Below the pieces are notes generated by a model. That model saw nothing but the letters and a program-made list of their open reading frames with translations. It searched no databases and was not told where the DNA came from. Made by a program: the position numbers and the translations under genes. Positions 25,695-33,172 of a stretch of DNA of 64,000 nt are shown here, piece after piece (the first letter of the stretch is position 1; each line of letters opens with the position of its first letter). The DNA comes from Streptomyces luteolifulvus. GTDB lineage: Bacteria > Actinomycetota > Actinomycetes > Streptomycetales > Streptomycetaceae. The stretch lies in contig NZ_VZRB01000002.1 in assembly GCF_008806595.1 (NCBI RefSeq), forward strand, positions 186,001-250,000. The letters run 5' to 3'.

Positions 25695-26957
25695 TCACCC
25701 CCACGGCAGCCACGCCCGTACCCGGAACCCCCCGTCCCCGTCCGGCCCGTGTGCCAGCCGGCCACCGGCGAGCGTCGCCCGTTCCGTCAGGCCGATCAGG
25801 CCCTGGCCGGAGCCGGGGACGGGCGGGACGGGGCCGTCGGGCGCAGGGTTGTGGACCATGACGACGAGCCCGTCGCCCCGTGCGCCGGTGACCGAGACCG
25901 TGACCTCCGTGCCGGGGGCGTGCTTGCGGACGTTGGTGAGGCCCTCCTGGGCGATGCGGTAGGCGGTGCGGCCGACGGAGGCGGGCACGGCGGCGGGCTC
26001 GGTCACGCGGTTGTCGAGGGTGACCTTCATGCCGGCCTCGCGGGACTCGGCGGCCAGCGCGTCCAGGGCGGCCAGCGTGGGCTGGGGGCGGCCGGCGTCG
26101 TCGGGCTCGCCGGCCCGCAGGACTCCGATGATCTCCCGCAGGTCCTGGAGGGCCTCGTGCGCGCTCTCGCGGATGACACCGGCCGCCCGGGCGACCTCCT
26201 CGCGGGACGCGTCCGGCCGGAACTCCAGGGCGCCCGCGTGCACGCTCAGCAGCGTCAGCCGGTGGGCGAGCACATCGTGCATCTCCCGGGCGATGGCCTC
26301 ACGGGCGAGCCGCTGAGCCTGCTCGGCGCGCAGGCGCGCCTCCGTCTCGGCGCGCCGGGCACGGTCGCGCAGGCTCAGCATGAGCTGCCGTTTGGAGCGG
26401 GCGAGCATGCCCCAGCCGATGACCGTGAGGGTGAACAGCACGGTGAGGGCGACGGAGGCCAGGTACGGCAGGTCCGGCTCCGGGCGCAGCCAGTAGAAGA
26501 GCGGCATCTGCGCGAGGGAGATGCCGCCGATCCAGGCCACGTACCGGAAGGGCCGGTGGACGGCGAGGGTGAACAGGACGACCATGGCCGCGCCGCCGGC
26601 GGTGCTCGAGACGAATCCCACCGGGATCATCGCGACGGCGAGGCCGACCGGCCAGCGGCGGCGCAGCCAGACCGCGGCGCAGGCCAGGGCGCCGAGGATC
26701 TGGTCGACATCGGCGAGGACGGGCGAGAGCCCGCGCTCGTCGGAGAGGGAGTCGGCCGCGGCCAGGCCGATGCCGACGGCCAGGAAGAAGCAGGTGAAGT
26801 CGACGATCCAGTCGCGCGCGGTGCGCCGCGGCCGTCGCCCGGACCGCTTGGCGTCGAGGTCGAGCGCGTCCACGACGGCGGACGGCAACAGCCATCTGCG
26901 CAGCTTCGGTTCATGTGCCGGCACCGGCGGGAGCTGGGCCGTCTGCTGTCCACTCAC
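25695..26957 (-). CDS. Sensor histidine kinase (HisKA_3 type)
   Basis: A kinase of about 420 residues. It has four to five membrane helices in roughly residues 45-190, then the dimerisation box REMHDVLAHRLTLLS with the phospho-accepting His. The HATPase domain shows AYRIAQEGLTNVRKHAPGT and GQGLIGLTERATLAGG. Cytoplasmic signal transmitter for the adjacent response regulator. The stimulus is unknown and there is no large extracellular sensor. Start taken as GTG at 26957 (VSGQQTAQ). TTG at 26966 is possible. No clear Shine-Dalgarno sequence. Confidence 0.92.
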   Translation of the reverse strand: MSGQQTAQLPPVPAHEPKLRRWLLPSAVVDALDLDAKRSGRRPRRTARDWIVDFTCFFLAVGIGLAAADSLSDERGLSPVLADVDQILGALACAAVWLRRRWPVGLAVAMIPVGFVSSTAGGAAMVVLFTLAVHRPFRYVAWIGGISLAQMPLFYWLRPEPDLPYLASVALTVLFTLTVIGWGMLARSKRQLMLSLRDRARRAETEARLRAEQAQRLAREAIAREMHDVLAHRLTLLSVHAGALEFRPDASREEVARAAGVIRESAHEALQDLREIIGVLRAGEPDDAGRPQPTLAALDALAAESREAGMKVTLDNRVTEPAAVPASVGRTAYRIAQEGLTNVRKHAPGTEVTVSVTGARGDGLVVMVHNPAPDGPVPPVPGSGQGLIGLTERATLAGGRLAHGPDGDGGFRVRAWLPWG

Positions 26958-27137
26958 GATCGGCAAATCTACGCAGCCGGAGCCCGCGCCACCTCCCCCC
27001 GGGCCCGCTCGCCGACCAAAGTCGCGGCAGCGGAGACTTTCGGTGGACTCCCGCCGGAAGGATCACGTGCTTGCGTCACACGGGCCTCGCCCCGTGGCCG
27101 ATGTGCGTGGGGGGTCCGCGGTGCGAGGGTCCGATGT

Positions 27138-27338
27138 ATGAAGCAACTGCTGGAGATACTCGGTTTCATCGCCCTGCTGCAGGGCGCGCTGGGCCTGGTG
27201 CACGAGTTCACCGACTGGCACATCGGTGTCGTGCAACGGCTGGGCTTCCTCGACGGCTACGAGATCTACGCGAGCGTCGTCCTGATCGTGGCCGGGCTCG
27301 CGCTGTTCGCCGCCGGCAACTCGGCTCAGCAGCCGTAG
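27138..27338 (+). CDS. Small two-helix membrane protein
   Basis: A 66-residue protein with two hydrophobic helices, LEILGFIALLQGALGLVHEF and IYASVVLIVAGLALFAAG, joined by a short loop. Balanced composition and a clean ATG at 27138 support a real gene, as does a common Streptomyces small-membrane-protein pattern. No function is known to me. Divergent from the histidine kinase gene. Confidence 0.6.
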   Translation: MKQLLEILGFIALLQGALGLVHEFTDWHIGVVQRLGFLDGYEIYASVVLIVAGLALFAAGNSAQQP

Positions 27339-27563
27339 CGGCGCGCGCCGCGGTGGGAGGAGTCGGCATCGACCTTGCTGGGGACTGCCGTCCGAATTGC
27401 GGGGGATGGTGACCGGAACGAGACTGAAGGTGGGCCATGCCCTGCGGCATCGATCTGAAGCGCGAGCGGATTTCTCTACACCCACGCCCGGGTGCCCGCT
27501 CGGACGTCGCGCGTTCCTGTCCGTCCGCGAGCGTACCCATTCTTCTCACAGGGGTGTTCAGTC

Positions 27564-28961
27564 ATGGGCGGTTTCAATGGAGCGAATCTTGACAGCCTGC
27601 GTGAGGCACTGCGAGGACCCGTGCTCGCTCCCCAGGATGCGGGCTACGACGAGGCCCGCAGCGTCTACAACGCCATGATCGACCGGCGTCCCGCTGCCAT
27701 CGCGCAGTGCGTCGACGCCGCGGATGTGAAGTCCACGATCGCTTTCGCCCAGGACAACGGGATGGAGCTCGCGGTGCGCGGCGGCGGCCACAGCGGGCCG
27801 GGTCTGTGCCTGGTGGACGGTGGACTCGTACTCGATCTGTCGCCCATGCGCTGGGTGCGCGTGGACCCGGCGACGAGCAGCGCGCAGGTGGGCGGAGGCA
27901 GCCAGCTGGGAGACGTGGACCACGCGACCCACGCCTTCGGCCTCGGTGTGCCGGCCGGAATCATGTCGACCACGGGCGTGGGCGGCCTGACCCTCGGCGG
28001 CGGACACGGCCACCTGACCCGCAAGTACGGGCTCACCATCGACAATCTGCTGGCCGCCGATGTCGTTCTCGCCGACGGACGATTCGTCACCACGTCGGAG
28101 AAGGAGTACCCGGACCTGTTCTGGGCGCTGCGGGGCGGCGGAGGGAACTTCGGTGTGGTCACCTCGTTCACCTTCCGGCTGCACCCGGTGCACACGGTCG
28201 GGGTCGCGGTGACGGTGTGGCCCGTCGACCGCACCCGCGAGGTGCTGCGCTGGTACCGGGAGTTCCTGCCGGCCGCGGAGGAGGACCTCAACGGCTTCTT
28301 CGCCGTGCTGGTCGTGCCGCCCGGTCCGCCGTTCCCCGAGCCCATCCACGGGCAGAAGATGTGCGCTGTGGTGTGGTGCTACACAGGCGACCTGAACGCC
28401 AACCGCCTCGAAGACGTGCTGGTCGCCGTGAACGAACCGGCCCCGCCCGCCTTCCACTTCGCCACCCCCATGCCCTACCCCGGCCTGCAGACCATGTTCG
28501 ACGAGCTGATCCCCAAGGGACTGCAGTGGTACTGGCGCGGAGACTTCTTCGACGGCATCTCCGACGACGCGATCGAGGTGCACCAACGGTACGGGGAGAA
28601 GCTCCCCACCGATCTGTCGACGATGCATCTGTATCCGGTGGACGCAGCGGCCCACCGGGTGAATGCCGACGACACGGCCTGGGCCTACCGCGACGCCGTC
28701 TGGTCCGGCGTGATCGCCGGAATCGACCCCGGCCCCGCCAACGCCGATCGGATCCGGCAATGGTGTGTCGACTACTGGAACGACCTCCACCCGCACTCCA
28801 TGGGCGGCTCCTACATCAACTTCCTGGGCGAACAGGAAGGTCCGGAGCGCGTGCGGACCACCTACCGCGGCCACTATGACCAACTGGCCTCGATCAAGCG
28901 CACCTACGACCCGGACAACTTCTTCCGCGCCAACCAGAACATCCCGCCATCGGCAGGGTGA
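27564..28961 (+). CDS. FAD-linked oxidoreductase, berberine-bridge-enzyme type
   Basis: A 465-residue flavoprotein. The PCMH-type FAD domain has VRGGGHSGPG, in which His76 is the usual 8-alpha-histidyl FAD attachment site. It continues with TTGVGGLTLGGGHGHLTRKY. The second covalent-attachment Cys of bicovalent enzymes is absent. The C-terminal BBE segment YDPDNFFRANQNIPP is intact. Family members oxidise sugars, alkaloids or secondary metabolites using O2. Start ATG at 27564 follows AGGGGTG. No secretion signal. Stands alone between a small membrane protein and the ArsR/SulP remnants. Confidence 0.93.
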   Translation: MGGFNGANLDSLREALRGPVLAPQDAGYDEARSVYNAMIDRRPAAIAQCVDAADVKSTIAFAQDNGMELAVRGGGHSGPGLCLVDGGLVLDLSPMRWVRVDPATSSAQVGGGSQLGDVDHATHAFGLGVPAGIMSTTGVGGLTLGGGHGHLTRKYGLTIDNLLAADVVLADGRFVTTSEKEYPDLFWALRGGGGNFGVVTSFTFRLHPVHTVGVAVTVWPVDRTREVLRWYREFLPAAEEDLNGFFAVLVVPPGPPFPEPIHGQKMCAVVWCYTGDLNANRLEDVLVAVNEPAPPAFHFATPMPYPGLQTMFDELIPKGLQWYWRGDFFDGISDDAIEVHQRYGEKLPTDLSTMHLYPVDAAAHRVNADDTAWAYRDAVWSGVIAGIDPGPANADRIRQWCVDYWNDLHPHSMGGSYINFLGEQEGPERVRTTYRGHYDQLASIKRTYDPDNFFRANQNIPPSAG

Positions 28962-29034
28962 ATGCGGGCGGCTTCGTAGCCGAAACGGCCTTCGTGTCCC
29001 TTGAGCCGGAGAGTCCTGGCGGCGATCTCCTTCG

Positions 29035-29069
29035 ATGTATGAATTGCAAAATTTCGCAAGTCCATACAT
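29035..29069. promoter_or_regulatory. Candidate ArsR operator before the arsR fragment
   Basis: Outer arms ATGTATG / CATACAT enclose AATTG-N10-CAAGT, with TTGC-N8-GCAA at 29044-29059. The inner core matches the palindrome upstream of the intact arsR gene at 31964-31983. It lies about 100 bases before the arsR fragment. Confidence 0.5.
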
Positions 29070-29167
29070 GCTGAGGTTGCTGTGCCCGCTCCACCGGTAG
29101 CCGCGGGCGCAGCACAGTCGTGGCCGCCCGCACGGGCGGGAGTGTGGGTAGGGGAAGCCGAGGAGCC

Positions 29168-29254
29168 GTGTCCGTTCCGCTGTACCAGGCCAAGGCCGAG
29201 TTCTTCAGGATGCTGGGGAATGCGGTGCGGAAAGCCGAGGTCGCTGCGCGATGA
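29168..29254 (+). pseudogene. ArsR-family regulator, N-terminal fragment only (28 codons)
   Basis: GTG at 29168 opens MSVPLYQAKAEFFRMLGNAV, which matches the N-terminus of the intact ArsR at 32153 (MSTPLYQLKAEFFKTLGHPA). After residue 20 similarity ends and the frame stops at 29254. The HTH and dimer helices are missing. The stop overlaps the start of the SulP remnant (ATGA), so the original arsR-sulP junction or a deletion joint is preserved. Confidence 0.7.
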
Positions 29255-29589
29255 CCTCGGCGATCAGCCGGGCGACGGCCCGGCTCACCGCACTCCTGCC
29301 CACCCGCGCCGACCTGGCGGACACGCGACGCGCCCCCCGGCGCGACCTGCTCGCCGGACCGACTGTGGCGATCGTGGCCCTGCCGCTCGCGCTCGGCTTC
29401 GGCGTCTTCTTTTTCGCTCTCGTGGTGCTGGTGCCGATCGTCGGCGCGTACGGGCCGACCGGCGTACCGACCGTCGGGGTGATGGCGGGCGTCATGCTCG
29501 TGGCGCCGGCCGCGCTGCGGGCCGGCACGTACCTGCAGTACGCGAACCCCGCATCGTCCCCTGCAGTGCGTGAGGAGGCTGTGCGATGA
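29251..29589 (+). pseudogene. SulP-type anion transporter remnant with internal deletion
   Basis: A 112-codon frame. Residues 1-50 match the SulP N-terminus (RRDLLAGPTVAIVALPLALG). The next part, ALVVLVPIVGAYGPTGVPTV and then AGVMLVAPAALRAGTYLQY, corresponds to sequence that lies about 35-40 residues further on in intact SulP proteins. After LQY homology stops, and the remaining transporter helices and STAS domain are absent. SulP proteins carry sulfate or bicarbonate. This cannot be functional. The stop overlaps the next gene's ATG. Confidence 0.65.
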
Positions 29590-29993
29590 GCCTTCCCCCC
29601 GCGGCCCTGCGGATGGCCGAGGTCTCCGGTGCGGAGGCGCTGTGGCTGGTGGAGGGCAGCAGCCTCGGGCGGCTGGTGTACCCGCTGCGGGGGCAGACCC
29701 TCGTACGGCCTGCCCGGCATGTGTGGGAGTGCGGGCATCTGATCGTCCGGGCGCCTGTCTCCGCGGCCGTCGTACCCGAGGCGGTCACGTACCAGGTGGA
29801 CGAGATCAGGGTCGTCGCCGGCACAGGCTGGACGGTGACCCTCTCCGGCCCCGCCGAGGTGATCGCCGACCCTGACGAGGCCGCCCACTACCGGCGCACC
29901 CTCGCCGGCTGGACACACGGCCCGCACGACTCCGTGCTGCGCCTGCACCCCAAGTCGGTTACCGGCTTCCGCCTCGCTCGCCTGGAGACATGA
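29586..29993 (+). CDS. Pyridoxamine 5'-phosphate oxidase-like (FMN-binding split barrel) protein
   Basis: A 135-residue split-barrel protein of the small PNPOx-like group common in Streptomyces. It contains ALWLVEGSSLGRLVYPLRGQ, a central DEIRVVAGTGWTVTLSGPAEVI and C-terminal VTGFRLARLE. Such proteins bind flavin, F420 or heme, or act as stress proteins. True pyridoxamine oxidation is unlikely at this length. ATG at 29586 overlaps the SulP remnant stop. The stop overlaps the following ATPase gene (ATGATG), so the two are translationally coupled. Confidence 0.75.
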   Translation: MSLPPAALRMAEVSGAEALWLVEGSSLGRLVYPLRGQTLVRPARHVWECGHLIVRAPVSAAVVPEAVTYQVDEIRVVAGTGWTVTLSGPAEVIADPDEAAHYRRTLAGWTHGPHDSVLRLHPKSVTGFRLARLET

Positions 29994-30409
29994 TGGCCCC
30001 CGCTCTCGATGTCCTTCCCCATCGGCACGTGCTCACCCTGCCCAACGAGCCGTCAGCCGTCCGCCTCGCCCGCGAGACCGCCGAACGGGCGCTGGTCGAG
30101 TGGGGGATAGGTCTGCACCGGTCCGTCGTGGACGCGGCGCTGCTGATCCTCAGTGAGCTGGTGACCAACAGCGTCCGGCACGCCGCCGAGTGTTCCCCGC
30201 AGATCGTCGTGACGTACGCGGCGAGCGGAAGCCGCCTGGCCTTCGCCGTCCACGACCGCCACCCCCACCAGCCGCCGCTGCACCAGGCCATGACCGGCAC
30301 CGGTGGCGGTCTTGGCACGGTCATGGAGCTGACCCGGCAACTCGGCGGCACCGCGGCCGTGCAGGGCGACGCCGACGGCAAGAACATCTGGATCACTCTC
30401 CCCCTTTGA
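29990..30409 (+). CDS. Anti-sigma-type ATP-binding protein (RsbW/SpoIIAB-like HATPase)
   Basis: A 139-residue HATPase_c_2 protein with the N-box LILSELVTNSVRHA, AFAVHDRHPHQPPL, and a glycine lid TGTGGGLGTVMELTRQLGG. It is of the kind that binds sigma factors or STAS proteins in partner-switching systems. Many Streptomyces paralogues have no known partner. The STAS-domain gene 36 bases downstream is a natural candidate partner. Coupled to the PNPOx-like gene. Confidence 0.85.
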   Translation: MMAPALDVLPHRHVLTLPNEPSAVRLARETAERALVEWGIGLHRSVVDAALLILSELVTNSVRHAAECSPQIVVTYAASGSRLAFAVHDRHPHQPPLHQAMTGTGGGLGTVMELTRQLGGTAAVQGDADGKNIWITLPL

Positions 30410-30445
30410 CCTCAACGGGCCGCACCGCAAGGAAGTTCACCCTCC

Positions 30446-30841
30446 ATGACCATCGAGTGGCGCTACACCGTCGAGCAGGATCTCGGCATCCTCTCCGTCG
30501 CCGGATACCTCGGCCCCGCGGCGGTCCGTCGCTTCGGTGGCGCGGTCGGCTGGGTCGTCGCCCGGGGCACCGGACCGGTCATCCTCGACCTGACCGAGCT
30601 GCGCAGCTGGTCCGCGGAGGGCCAGCAGGCCATCAGCGAGGCCGCACGCCGCCTCGCCGGGACCGGCCGTAGCCTGGAACTCGCCGCCATCCCCGCCGAC
30701 GGCTCGCTCGTCCCGCCCGGTGACTGCCCGGACATCCCCGTCCACTGCGACCTGGCCGCCGCCCTCGCCGCCCACGCCCGGCGCCCGTCGGCTCCCGAGG
30801 AGGGGCAGCAGGCATGGCGCACCGACGGCTGGCCCACCTGA
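30446..30841 (+). CDS. STAS-domain protein (anti-anti-sigma-like)
   Basis: A 131-residue protein whose central part, PVILDLTELRSWSAEGQQAI then SEAARRLAGTG, fits the STAS core. The Ser of SWSAEG is at the position phosphorylated in SpoIIAA/RsbV relatives. The N-terminal strand reads MTIEWRYTVEQDLGILSVAG. ATG at 30446 with AAGGAAG upstream. Downstream of the ATP-binding protein, suggesting a partner-switching pair. No sigma factor gene is in the window. Confidence 0.75.
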   Translation: MTIEWRYTVEQDLGILSVAGYLGPAAVRRFGGAVGWVVARGTGPVILDLTELRSWSAEGQQAISEAARRLAGTGRSLELAAIPADGSLVPPGDCPDIPVHCDLAAALAAHARRPSAPEEGQQAWRTDGWPT

Positions 30842-30893
30842 CCCTCGACCGACAGCGAGGCGGTGCCGCTCGGCGCGTGGCCTCTGTCCCGCT

Positions 30894-31688
30894 TCAGCCG
30901 GAGGCGAATGCGCCGTCACCGTTCCGCACCGGCACGACGGTGCAGGCATCCTCCTCGGCGGCGATCGCCACGTCCTCGACGAATCCGCCTCCGGCCAGGC
31001 GGCGGCCGGAGGCGCTGAGGGCGACCGCGCCGGCGATGTCGGCGGTGCCTTCATAGCTCCCCTTCGCTGCGGCGGCCTCCGCGGAGAGCGGACCCGCACC
31101 CTGGGCGTACAGGTCGGAGATGACGGCGCCCGCACCGAGCAGGTCCTCCAGGGCGGGGCGCAGGCCGCCGTCCGGCCACTGCTCGCCTGCGGCGATCACC
31201 GCGACGGGACGCTGTGGGGTGCCGTAGCCCCGGGAGGTGAGCCAGCTGCCGACCGCGGTGGTGTTCCGCAGACAAGCGGCGACCAGTTGCACACCCGGCG
31301 GTGTGGCGGCGGCGATGGATGCGCCGTTCGGTGACGGCAGCACCAGGCGGGCGACGAACGGCGCCACCCTCAGATGTGCCGGGGAAAGGGACCAAGGGGA
31401 GGCGGGCGTGACGGCATGGCGGTCGACCGCCAACCGGGCGCCCGATTGCCGGGCGTAGACCGCTGCGGCCTTCGCGGCACCGGTCCGCTCGACCTCGGGC
31501 GCGGCTCCGGCCGGCCACCAGAAGGGCAGCACCCGGATGCCCTTGCCGACGGCGACGCTCACCGCCGTGGTGAACGACAGCACGTCGACGGCGACCAGAC
31601 AGGCGACCTCCGAGGCGAGACGGCTCGCACCGGCAGGGCCCCACTCGAAACGGATCCCGCTGCCGGACTGGGCGTCCCAGGCTGCCAT
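30894..31688 (-). CDS. 2-phosphosulfolactate phosphatase family protein (ComB-like)
   Basis: A 264-residue ComB-family protein with RFEWGPAGASRL, VDVLSFTTAVSVAV, LVLPSPNGASIAAA, CLRNTTAVGSWL and PVAVIAAGEQWPDGGLRPALEDLLGAGA. The founding activity is dephosphorylation of 2-phosphosulfolactate in coenzyme M synthesis. Actinomycete homologues have no proven role, and coenzyme M is not expected here. ATG at 31688 is preceded by CGGGAG. The open frame continues upstream to 31952 across the next gene and is rejected. Convergent with the STAS gene. Confidence 0.85.
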   Translation of the reverse strand: MAAWDAQSGSGIRFEWGPAGASRLASEVACLVAVDVLSFTTAVSVAVGKGIRVLPFWWPAGAAPEVERTGAAKAAAVYARQSGARLAVDRHAVTPASPWSLSPAHLRVAPFVARLVLPSPNGASIAAATPPGVQLVAACLRNTTAVGSWLTSRGYGTPQRPVAVIAAGEQWPDGGLRPALEDLLGAGAVISDLYAQGAGPLSAEAAAAKGSYEGTADIAGAVALSASGRRLAGGGFVEDVAIAAEEDACTVVPVRNGDGAFASG

Positions 31689-31720
31689 CGTGCTCTCCCG
31701 GTTCGAGTGCCGTACGCGGA

Positions 31721-31924
31721 TCAGTTCCGGTGCGTTCCGGATGCCCGGTCGATGCTCGTGTCCGGCTGGGCGGGACGGCCCCCGAGGAACAGCCTGAGCA
31801 TGCGGGCATGGCCGCAGCGCGGGCAGCCGCCGTCCGGGCCCACGGCGGTGGGGCGGCACTTGAGACGGCAGGCGGGGCATGTGAACCAGACAATGCCGGT
31901 GCCGCGCAACGGGGTGATTCTCAC
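31721..31924 (-). CDS. Small zinc-ribbon protein
   Basis: A 67-residue protein with four Cys in two pairs, CPACRLKC and CPRCG, typical of a zinc ribbon. GTG at 31924 is chosen because GGAGG lies five bases upstream. It is divergent from arsR at 32153, and the ArsR-type palindrome 31964-31983 stands 40 bases before its start. It could therefore be controlled by that regulator. Followed closely by the ComB-like gene on the same strand. Function unknown. Confidence 0.6.
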   Translation of the reverse strand: MRITPLRGTGIVWFTCPACRLKCRPTAVGPDGGCPRCGHARMLRLFLGGRPAQPDTSIDRASGTHRN

Positions 31925-31963
31925 GCAAACCTCCGCACGCAAACCTCCTCACAGGACCTCAGT

Positions 31964-31983
31964 AATTGCTAATGTTAGCAATT
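31964..31983. promoter_or_regulatory. ArsR-type operator palindrome
   Basis: A perfect 9-base inverted repeat with a 2-base centre, pattern AATTG-N10-CAATT (inner TTGC-N8-GCAA). It stands in the divergent region between the zinc-ribbon gene and arsR, in an A/T-rich island that suits a promoter. Confidence 0.7.
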
Positions 31984-32152
31984 CTTTAGATCATCACCGC
32001 TGGATTCGGCGGCTCGGGTTCTCACCCGCGGGTTCGGCATGGCCGGTGCCGCAGGCGAGGATGGGCCGCATGTTCTTGACGAGTGGGTGGATGCGATGCG
32101 CCGAGCTCCGGCCCCTGGGGCCGTGCTGTTGTGTCGGGGAGAGGGCGGCACG

Positions 32153-32503
32153 ATGAGTACGCCGCTGTACCAACTGAAGGCCGAGTTCTTCAAGACACTC
32201 GGCCACCCGGCCCGTATCCGGGTCCTGGAGCTGCTGAGCGAGCGCGAGCACGCGGTCGCGGAGATGCTGCCCGAGGTGGGCATCGAGCCCGCACATCTGT
32301 CCCAGCAGCTGGCCGTGCTGCGGCGGGCGAATCTGGTCAAGACCCGTAAGGAGGGCTCGACCGTGTACTACTCGCTGACCAGCCCACAGGTCGCGGAGCT
32401 GCTGCGGGTGGCGCGGACCATCCTGTCCGGTCTGCTCGCCGGGCAGGCCGAGCTGCTGGCCGATCTGCAGGCCACGCAGAGCAAGGGAAAACCGCCGTCG
32501 TAG
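32153..32503 (+). CDS. ArsR/SmtB-family repressor without cysteines
   Basis: A 116-residue winged-helix repressor: MSTPLYQLKAEFFKTLGHPA, RIRVLELLSEREHAVAEML, recognition helix EPAHLSQQLAVLRRANLV, and wing RKEGSTVYYSLT. The C-terminal helix is long (AELLRVARTILSGLLAGQAE). There is no cysteine and no obvious His/Asp metal site, so it is neither a classic thiolate metal sensor nor a BigR/SqrR persulfide sensor. The signal is unknown. A terminator-like hairpin follows, then the Ehr operon 187 bases downstream. ATG at 32153 is the homologue-like start. Confidence 0.88.
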   Translation: MSTPLYQLKAEFFKTLGHPARIRVLELLSEREHAVAEMLPEVGIEPAHLSQQLAVLRRANLVKTRKEGSTVYYSLTSPQVAELLRVARTILSGLLAGQAELLADLQATQSKGKPPS

Positions 32504-32518
32504 CGACGGCCCCCGAAC

Positions 32519-32573
32519 GGCGGCCGTCTCCCGAGAGTTGGACAGCGCTCTGCAGTACCGGGAGGCGGCCGCC
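32519..32573 (+). terminator. Long-arm hairpin between arsR and the Ehr operon
   Basis: Arms of 15 bases (32519-32533 and 32559-32573; core CGGCCG and CTCCCG with its complement) pair with one mismatch or G-U around a 25-base loop. It could end the arsR transcript or attenuate transcription into the Ehr genes. Confidence 0.45.
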
Positions 32574-32689
32574 CTCTCCGCTCAATTACGTCAATAAGTG
32601 GCAAAGCGTAAGAAAAGCGTCGTGACTCCGGTCGCACGATGACCCGTTGGTCAGCTACGACACGTCCTCACCGTCTCCGGGAGGGGTTC

Positions 32690-33172
32690 ATGGGCCTGTT
32701 GCGCAAGATCCGCGGCACCGGGCGGGTGGCCGAGCCCGCCCCGCCGCGGCCTGAGGGCGAAGCCCCGCCGCGGGCACGGGAGTTCGGTGGCTCGGTCCAG
32801 GTGCGCTGCGTGGACGCCGGCTCCTGCAACGGCTGCGAGATCGAGATCGCCGCCGCCTTCAACCCGGTGTACGACGCCGAGCGCTATGGGGCGCGCTTGG
32901 TGGCCTCGCCACGGCATGCGGACGTGGCGCTGGTGACCGGGCCGGTGACACGGAACATGGCCGAGCCGCTGCGGCGCACGGTCGCCGCGATGGGCGAGCC
33001 CCGGCTGGTGGTGGCGGTGGGAGACTGCGCGGTCGACTGCGGGGAATTCGCGGGCGGGTACGGCGTCGAGGGCGCAGTCGCCGATGTCGTACCGGTGGAC
33101 CTCGCTGTGCCCGGGTGCCCGCCGGAGCCAGGAGAGATCGTGGCCGCTCTGCGGAGAGTGACCGGACGGTGA
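32690..33172 (+). CDS. Ehr complex small subunit (HycG/HyfI/NuoB-like)
   Basis: A 160-residue NuoB/HycG-type subunit. The ligands of the single [4Fe-4S] cluster (N2-like) are visible: C46 and C49 (GSCNGCEIEI), C113 or C117 (GDCAVDCG) and C143 (PGCPPEP). It would pass electrons between the large subunit and the membrane arm. The N-terminus is a basic amphipathic segment (MGLLRKIRG), and there is no Tat signal. ATG at 32690 follows GGGAGGGG. First gene of a six-gene operon. Its TGA overlaps the next GTG (GTGA). Confidence 0.92.
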   Translation: MGLLRKIRGTGRVAEPAPPRPEGEAPPRAREFGGSVQVRCVDAGSCNGCEIEIAAAFNPVYDAERYGARLVASPRHADVALVTGPVTRNMAEPLRRTVAAMGEPRLVVAVGDCAVDCGEFAGGYGVEGAVADVVPVDLAVPGCPPEPGEIVAALRRVTGR

